Part shown: piece after piece, positions 5,682-9,425 of the stretch
How positions within the stretch are numbered: position 1 is the first letter of the stretch
How the letters are laid out: each line of letters starts with the position of its first letter
DNA from: Candidatus Woesearchaeota archaeon
GTDB taxonomy: Archaea > Nanobdellota > Nanobdellia > SCGC-AAA011-G17 > GW2011-AR17
Direction of reading: 5' to 3'
DNA: 9,425 bases
NCBI GenBank assembly: GCA_009691355.1
Contig: SICW01000030.1
Span: forward strand, 1 to 9,425
Translations under genes and position numbers: made by a program
Notes under the pieces: generated by a model
What the model was told of the DNA's origin: nothing
What the model saw: only the letters and a program-made list of their open reading frames with translations
Databases searched by the model: none

Positions 5682-5708
5682 AGCAGGGACATGAGGAAGG
5701 AAAAAGAA

Positions 5709-5716
5709 GATTTAAA
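5709..5716 (-). promoter_or_regulatory. TATA-like box upstream of the interrupted small frame
   Basis: TTTAAATC on the minus strand, preceded by AGC, with predicted transcription start near 5687. It supports transcription of the 5525-5692 region even though the coding status is uncertain. Confidence 0.4.
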
Positions 5717-5725
5717 GCTCTGGAT

Positions 5726-6049
5726 CTAGAGAGACACATTAGACTCAAAAGGAAGACTTCCAGTTGGATGGTACTGAGGTATACATCCTTTCTTAACTAA
5801 AGCACGATATGCTAATGTAAGACAAGCTCCTAAATATGCTCCATAAAGTATAATCTCTTCTCCTGAAGAAAAAAAACGAGCAACACCCTCCGGATCAGGA
5901 TCATCATAAACGACACACGCAGGATCCTGACGAAGAATATCTTCAATATCAAAAAGAGCAGCTTGAGCAAGGTTTCTATAGGAAAGAGAAGCTTGATCAT
6001 TTCGTGCTTGAGCAAAAACAAAAACACGGTGGACTACACAATTTCTCAT
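5726..6049 (-). CDS. Orphan 107-aa protein between EF-1A and uS10
   Basis: 107 aa, family not recognised with confidence. The N-terminus has a strand-like VVHRVFVFAQAR, then helix-forming SYRNLAQAALFDIEDIL. CVVYDDPDPEGVARFF at 45-60 is acidic and Pro-rich. EEIILYGAYLGACLTLAYRALVKKGC at 64-89 looks like a beta strand, a turn with Cys76, and a helix. The end HPTGSLPFESNVSL is short and polar. The strand-G-A-x-x-x-x-C-helix-G layout resembles the cysteine-hydrolase (isochorismatase-like) nucleophile segment, but the protein is about half the length of that family and the other catalytic residues are not evident, so this is only a suggestion. It has its own TATA box 26 nt from the ATG, directly after the EF-1A terminator. 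Confidence 0.65.
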   Translation of the reverse strand: MRNCVVHRVFVFAQARNDQASLSYRNLAQAALFDIEDILRQDPACVVYDDPDPEGVARFFSSGEEIILYGAYLGACLTLAYRALVKKGCIPQYHPTGSLPFESNVSL

Positions 6050-6070
6050 AGAAGAAAAAACAAGGAGGTC

Positions 6071-6078
6071 ATATAAAA
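6071..6078 (-). promoter_or_regulatory. TATA box of the 107-aa orphan gene, with adjoining ATGACCTCCTT element
   Basis: TTTTATAT on the minus strand is centred about 26 nt before the ATG at 6049. The bases immediately downstream, ATGACCTCCTT (6072-6062), are identical to those downstream of the EF-1A TATA box. Confidence 0.6.
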
Positions 6079-6080
6079 AA

Positions 6081-6117
6081 GTATCGAAAAAAAGAAAAAA
6101 AGAGTAAGAAAAGCTAT
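6081..6117 (-). terminator. Poly-T terminator of EF-1A
   Basis: Directly after the EF-1A stop the minus strand reads successive T tracts (runs of four and two groups of seven, separated by C, AC or CGAA). This is the standard archaeal intrinsic terminator. It separates EF-1A transcription from the next promoter, whose TATA box begins only a few bases further on. Confidence 0.7.
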
Positions 6118-7404
6118 TTACATAACTTTCTTAACAGAAGATATACATCGTCCAGCAGCAACAGTTTGCCCTGCATCCCTAATAGCAAATGAAGACATTT
6201 GAGGAATAGTTCCTTGTGTCTCAATAACTAAAGGTTTCAAAGGCTTTAAGCGAACAATTGCTGCATCCCCATTCTTGATAAAGTCTGGGTTCTCTTGAAT
6301 TGTCTCTCCAGTAGATGGATTTATTTTCTTCTCAATTGCAATAAATTGACATGCAATTTGAGCAGTGTGTACATGGAAGACTGGTGTATATCCTGCCGTA
6401 ATAACAGTTGGGTGATTCAATACAATAATTTGTGCGGTGAATTCACTAACAACAGTTGGCGGATTATCTGTATGTCCAAGAACATCTCCACGAGCAATAT
6501 CTTTCTTACCAATTCCTCGTACAGAAAAACCAATGTTATCTCCTGGGATTGCTTCAGTTACTTGTTCGTGATGCATTTCAATGGACTTACACTCTCCAAT
6601 AACACCTTTACCTTCTCTTCCTGGTACAACAATAATTTTGTCTCCAATCTTCATAACACCAGTTTCAACTTTTCCTACCGGAACAACTCCAATACCTGTA
6701 ATGTTATAGACATCTTGTAATGGGATTCGTAAAGGTAATCCTGTTGGTTTTTCTGGCTCTTTAAATAGATCCATTTGTTCATACAATGTTGGTCCTGTAT
6801 ACCATGCCATGTTCTCGGATTTTTTAAAAACGTTATCTCCTTTCCATGCACTGATAGGGATAAAAGGGACTTCATCAACTTTGTATCCAACTTGCTTGAG
6901 CAATTGAGACACTTCTGTTTTAACACCTTCAAACTTTGCTTTATCATAGTTCACAGTATCCATTTTGTTAACCAAAATTGCGATTTGTCTAACATTCATG
7001 GTTCTACAAAGGAAAACGTGCTCTTTTGTTTGAGCCATAATCCCTTCAGCTGCAGCAACAACAAGGAATGCAATATCAGCTTGAGAAGCTCCTGTAATCA
7101 TATTTTTGATAAAGTCTTTGTGACCAGGTGCATCAATAACAGTGTATTCAAACTTTTTGGTAACCAATTTCTTATGCATAAGGTCGATAGTAACTCCTCG
7201 TTCTCTTTCTTCCTTAAGGTTATCCATGATAAAAGCGAACTCGAATCCAGCCTTTCCTAATTCTTGAGCCTTCTCTTTTAACTTTTTCATAGTTTGCTCA
7301 TCAATAACTCCAGAGTCGTAGAATAGTCTACCAACTGTAGTACTTTTTCCGTGATCAACATGTCCAACAAAGACGATGTTTATGTGTGGTTTTTCTTTTG
7401 CCAT
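6118..7404 (-). CDS. tuf: Translation elongation factor 1 alpha (aEF-1A)
   Basis: 428 aa, the normal archaeal length. A GTPase that delivers aminoacyl-tRNA to the ribosomal A site. G1 is GHVDHGKST at 14-22, G2 RGVTID at 69-74, G3 DAPGH at 91-95, G4 NKMD at 146-149 and G5 SAW at 185-187. The KEERERGVTID switch region and the insert between G1 and G2 are of archaeal/eukaryotic rather than bacterial EF-Tu type. Domain 2 begins near LPLRIPLQDVYNITGIG. Domain 3 includes FHVHTAQIACQF and the C-terminal MSSFAIRDAGQTVAAG, the expected tRNA/EF-1B-facing segment. Unlike its neighbours the gene has a leader of about 40 nt and a strong Shine-Dalgarno site, which suits a highly expressed gene. Confidence 0.98.
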   Translation of the reverse strand: MAKEKPHINIVFVGHVDHGKSTTVGRLFYDSGVIDEQTMKKLKEKAQELGKAGFEFAFIMDNLKEERERGVTIDLMHKKLVTKKFEYTVIDAPGHKDFIKNMITGASQADIAFLVVAAAEGIMAQTKEHVFLCRTMNVRQIAILVNKMDTVNYDKAKFEGVKTEVSQLLKQVGYKVDEVPFIPISAWKGDNVFKKSENMAWYTGPTLYEQMDLFKEPEKPTGLPLRIPLQDVYNITGIGVVPVGKVETGVMKIGDKIIVVPGREGKGVIGECKSIEMHHEQVTEAIPGDNIGFSVRGIGKKDIARGDVLGHTDNPPTVVSEFTAQIIVLNHPTVITAGYTPVFHVHTAQIACQFIAIEKKINPSTGETIQENPDFIKNGDAAIVRLKPLKPLVIETQGTIPQMSSFAIRDAGQTVAAGRCISSVKKVM

Positions 7405-7417
7405 TTTAGTAGTCTTT

Positions 7418-7424
7418 CCTCCTT
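7418..7424 (-). promoter_or_regulatory. Shine-Dalgarno site of EF-1A
   Basis: AAGGAGG on the minus strand lies 13 nt before the ATG at 7404. The spacing is long but the match to anti-SD is perfect. It is the only clear Shine-Dalgarno site before a gene in the window, and it fits the long leader predicted from the TATA box. Confidence 0.75.
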
Positions 7425-7463
7425 AACTATATGTTAAAATGTAAATTCTAAGGAAAAGGAGGT

Positions 7464-7474
7464 CATTTATATAC
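7464..7474 (-). promoter_or_regulatory. TATA box of EF-1A with adjoining ATGACCTCCTT element
   Basis: GTATATAAATG on the minus strand is centred near 7469, predicting transcription start near 7445 and a leader of about 40 nt. The bases ATGACCTCCTT at 7466-7456 adjoin the box and are shared with the promoter of the 107-aa orphan gene. Confidence 0.65.
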
Positions 7475-7504
7475 ATTCCGGTTACATTTGGAGAGGAGAG
7501 GAAG

Positions 7505-7513
7505 TTTTAAATA
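7505..7513 (+). promoter_or_regulatory. TATA box of the DUF6159-like operon
   Basis: TTTTAAATA is centred about 27 nt before the ATG at 7536, predicting a leaderless mRNA. GAGAGGAGAGGAAG just upstream is purine-rich, as expected for a BRE-side region. Confidence 0.55.
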
Positions 7514-7535
7514 GGATATATTATTCACCCCTCTT

Positions 7536-8381
7536 ATGTTTGAATCGCTGGAAAGATCCTGGAAACTCATTAAAGGAAGTTTCAAGCTTATAGCAGATAA
7601 CCCTATTCTCTTTGTTTTTCCGATTCTTAGTTTTCTTAGCTTTATGATCTTTCTTGTCGCAATGGTCATGCTCTTCACTCCGGTCTTATTTATAGGATCC
7701 GAAGAACAAATTGGACAGAACTTCCAAGTCATTATCATCCTTGGAGCACTCCTATTACTCTTCGCAGGTCCATTTTTTGGAACATTTTTTGCAGTAGCTC
7801 TATCCTTTGAAACAGGAGAAGTTTTGAAAGGACAAAAAGCATCTATCAGTCGAGGAATAAAACATGCAATAAAAAATATCAAAGAAATTCTTCTCTGGGC
7901 ACTTACTTTATTCGCAATCAATATTATTCAAATGATCTTAAGAAGGATGGCAGAAAAATACGGTGGTCGTATTGGTGGAGCTGTAGGAAACACAGTCATC
8001 AGTATTCTCATGGCAGGTTGGGGTTTTGCAACTGCTTTTGTTGTTCCCATTATGGCATTTGAAGATACAAATCCCTTCGCTTCCATTAAAAAATCTGTAC
8101 AACTCTTGAAACATACTTGGGGTGAAACATTGGTAGGAAACGTAGGTGCAGGTTCCGCTCTAGGTTTACTAATTATTCCCTTATTCCTCTTACTTTTCGT
8201 ACCTTTTATTGGGATCTTCTTCCTTCCAATCTTTATTCTAGGCATTATTGCAATTTCTTTGCTCACACAAGTCTTTAACACCGTTTTCATGACAGCCTTA
8301 TACTTGTATGCAACAGAAAAAGATTCAAAGAAAGCAGAAAAGTATTTCGACAAGGATTTGATTGCTCATGGATTCTACTAA
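7536..8381 (+). CDS. DUF6159-like integral membrane protein
   Basis: 281 aa, polytopic. The N-terminus MFESLERSWKLIKGSFKLIADNPILFVFPILS fits the DUF6159 pattern (short amphipathic start, a conserved S-W, then L-x-FP-x-x-S entering the first helix). Hydrophobic segments lie at about 24-48, 64-92, 117-134, 148-173, 205-232 and 234-262. The loop FEDTNPFASIKKSVQLLKHTWGETLVGNVG matches the conserved helix-WG-E-G block of such proteins. The function of the family is unknown to me, and transport or membrane organisation cannot be distinguished. It is divergent from EF-1A. The last 14 nt overlap the start of a second small membrane-protein frame. Confidence 0.78.
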   Translation: MFESLERSWKLIKGSFKLIADNPILFVFPILSFLSFMIFLVAMVMLFTPVLFIGSEEQIGQNFQVIIILGALLLLFAGPFFGTFFAVALSFETGEVLKGQKASISRGIKHAIKNIKEILLWALTLFAINIIQMILRRMAEKYGGRIGGAVGNTVISILMAGWGFATAFVVPIMAFEDTNPFASIKKSVQLLKHTWGETLVGNVGAGSALGLLIIPLFLLLFVPFIGIFFLPIFILGIIAISLLTQVFNTVFMTALYLYATEKDSKKAEKYFDKDLIAHGFY

Positions 8382-8649
8382 AAAAGGAAAAATTATTGGA
8401 TATTCATTTTTAATCCTATTAGGACTTTACTTTATCTATGCATTTTACTAAACTTTTTTCCTAAAAAATCCCAGTCCATATTCAGTAATAACAACTGTAT
8501 TATTATTAATAATCCTCAGTGGAATAATCCTATTAATTGTTTTAGAAAAGATATCCTTAATTATTCCTAAAAATAAAATACTTAAAAAGATCGCAAAAAA
8601 CTTTGAAAACATTTGGGGTAAAATCCTAGATAGTATTTTAAGGATGTAA
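8368..8649 (+). pseudogene. Small two-TM membrane protein frame interrupted by one in-frame TAA
   Basis: An ATG at 8368 lies inside the end of the upstream DUF6159-like gene (14-nt overlap, typical of an operon). The first 27 codons give MDSTKKGKIIGYSFLILLGL plus YFIYAFY, a basic N-tail and one membrane helix, followed by TAA at 8449-8451. The same frame then continues for 65 sense codons: TFFLKNPSPYSV, a second membrane helix (TTVLLLIILSGIILLIVL), then a basic/amphipathic helical tail ending GKILDSILRM with TAA at 8647-8649. Nothing but the one stop breaks the 93-codon frame. CAA to TAA (one C-to-T change) would restore it as AFYQTFF. The second half has no ATG start of its own. It may be a nonsense mutant, a sequence error, or a genuine 27-aa protein followed by decayed sequence. 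TAA terminates other genes here, so general recoding is excluded. Confidence 0.6.
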
Positions 8650-8653
8650 AAAA

Positions 8654-9425
8654 TTATTCCAAGATCCGAGAACTAAATTCCCCTCGAATATTTTCAGCCA
8701 TTTTTTCTTTCACTTCCTTAGGATAGTTCGATAACACCCAAGCTAATTTCAAATACGCAGTTTCAGGATGCATATCCGAATAATTTCCCAAAACACCTAT
8801 ATCTATTAATGTTCTCCCAGGACCATAAACATTCATATCTATTCTTCCAGAAATGGTCTGCGTACTCATAAATACAGGCATTTTCTTACAGAGTTTCTTT
8901 AACTCCTGGAAAATCCTTTCATGTTCCCCATGTTTTCCTATTGGCATATGCCCCAAGCCTGTTCCTTCTAAAAGCAAAGCATCATATTTTGCAAAGATCT
9001 TTAGTTCAGAGGCAAACATTTCTGGTCGTGAGCGAAGCCAGCCTATTTTGACATCTTTGAAAAGTTTTAATTGTAATTGTTTTTTAGAATCCCTTTTTCG
9101 AAAAGAAGAATCAATAAACGCAATGTTTCTATGAACAAAATCAACGTTTGCATAAGGTCGTGCATTAATTGTTTGGAAAGCATCTCTTCGAGAACTATGC
9201 ATTTTTCGTGCTTTTAGTGCAGGAAGAATAGAGCAGAAATCATCACTCATGCCACTATGCATACAAATACCTACTTCTGCAAAGTCAGAGTGCAACATAA
9301 AATGTACTGCACAGAGAAGATTCATTCCTCCATCAGAACTTCCCCTATCACTAGAACGTTGGGACCCAACAAGAAGCACAGGTATAGGAAGATCTTCAAG
9401 AATAAAAGAGAGAGCTGCAGAAGTG
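8654..9425 (-). CDS. gatD: Glutamyl-tRNA(Gln) amidotransferase subunit D, C-terminal part (runs off the right edge)
   Basis: 256 codons are visible and the N-terminus lies beyond the window. GatD is the asparaginase-like subunit of the archaeal GatDE complex. It releases ammonia from Gln or Asn for GatE, which converts Glu-tRNA(Gln) to Gln-tRNA(Gln). Visible family blocks are TSAALSFILEDLPIPVLLVG, which follows directly after where HGTDT should lie, then QRSSDRGSSD, CMHSGMSDDFC, and ARKMHSSRRDAFQTIN with the Lys that completes the asparaginase-type catalytic set. LLLEGTGLGHMP, MSTQTISGRIDMNVYGPGR and the C-terminal KLAWVL and MAENIRGEF follow. The frame has no start codon within the window. 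A GTG at 9379 is internal. Six T follow the stop on the minus strand. The gene converges on the interrupted membrane-protein frame with 4 nt between stops. Confidence 0.93.
   Translation of the reverse strand, partial: TSAALSFILEDLPIPVLLVGSQRSSDRGSSDGGMNLLCAVHFMLHSDFAEVGICMHSGMSDDFCSILPALKARKMHSSRRDAFQTINARPYANVDFVHRNIAFIDSSFRKRDSKKQLQLKLFKDVKIGWLRSRPEMFASELKIFAKYDALLLEGTGLGHMPIGKHGEHERIFQELKKLCKKMPVFMSTQTISGRIDMNVYGPGRTLIDIGVLGNYSDMHPETAYLKLAWVLSNYPKEVKEKMAENIRGEFSSRILE

Noticed and set aside
5525..5692. Uninterrupted 55-codon minus-strand frame beginning MSLLCVEMSILIQNYE
   Set aside because: Its composition is hydrophobic and irregular, its codons are less like the neighbours than the overlapping interrupted frame, and its ATG lies about 21 nt from the TATA-like box rather than 26. 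Kept only as the alternative to the pseudogene call.
6775..7260. Plus-strand open frame of 161 codons opposite EF-1A
   Set aside because: It is a shadow of the unmistakable EF-1A gene, rich in Cys, Asn, Phe and Ser as expected from an antisense frame, with no promoter.
7463..7921. Minus-strand open frame of 152 codons opposite the DUF6159-like gene
   Set aside because: It is an antisense shadow with a Lys/Ser-rich unstructured composition. The plus frame has a coherent membrane-protein pattern and promoter.
8452..8649. Second half of the interrupted membrane frame as an independent gene
   Set aside because: It has no ATG, GTG or TTG start near its beginning and no promoter or ribosome-binding site of its own, so it is better read as the continuation of the frame starting at 8368.
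1..9425. tRNA, rRNA, CRISPR array, insertion sequence, toxin-antitoxin or defence system
   Set aside because: I looked for T-arm-like GGTTCGA contexts, spaced direct repeats, inverted terminal repeats and transposase or nuclease motifs in the gaps and saw none. This was by eye, so weak structured RNAs could be missed.

Overview
The window is archaeal. It carries an archaeal/eukaryotic-type EF-1A, uS10, an AK6/Fap7-type adenylate kinase, an archaeal UMP kinase, GatD (the archaea-specific Gln-tRNA amidotransferase subunit) and DUF357. Nearly every gene has an AT-rich TATA box centred about 26-27 nt before its ATG and no Shine-Dalgarno site, which indicates leaderless transcripts. The DNA is AT-rich by eye. 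Tight packing, small orphan genes and a Cys-rich small membrane protein would suit a small-genome (DPANN-like, e.g. Woesearchaeota/Nanoarchaeota) archaeon. That placement is inference and no sequence search was run.

Layout. 1-171 (-) is the N-terminus of a B12-binding radical SAM-type protein, divergent from a DUF357 gene (240-524, +). DUF357 converges with a guanidino-modifying/amidinotransferase-superfamily gene (521-1342, -). A GNAT acetyltransferase (1512-1964, -) is divergent from archaeal pyrH (2039-2698, +). pyrH overlaps tail-to-tail with a Cys-rich two-TM protein (2688-3059, -). An AK6-like kinase (3144-3635, +) overlaps an MnmC-like methyltransferase (3610-4224, +), which overlaps tail-to-tail with an orphan C-terminally membrane-anchored protein (4211-5038, -). 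Then on the minus strand come uS10 (5193-5501), a possible small gene broken by an in-frame TGA (5544-5681), a 107-aa orphan (5726-6049) and EF-1A (6118-7404). A DUF6159-type membrane protein (7536-8381, +) is followed by an overlapping small membrane-protein frame broken by one TAA (8368-8649). The window ends in the C-terminal part of GatD (8654-9425, -).

Function. Most identifiable genes serve translation and its nucleotide/tRNA supply: EF-1A delivers aminoacyl-tRNA, uS10 is a 30S protein, AK6 is linked to small-subunit maturation, the MnmC-like enzyme probably modifies tRNA wobble uridine, GatD supports Gln-tRNA synthesis and PyrH makes UDP. The rest are orphan or membrane proteins. I see no CRISPR array, transposon, tRNA, rRNA, toxin-antitoxin pair or recognisable defence system. 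The most notable signals are two small reading frames each interrupted by a single stop that could derive from CAA or CGA by C-to-T change, an orphan insertion between EF-1A and uS10, and an 11-bp element shared by two promoters next to their TATA boxes.
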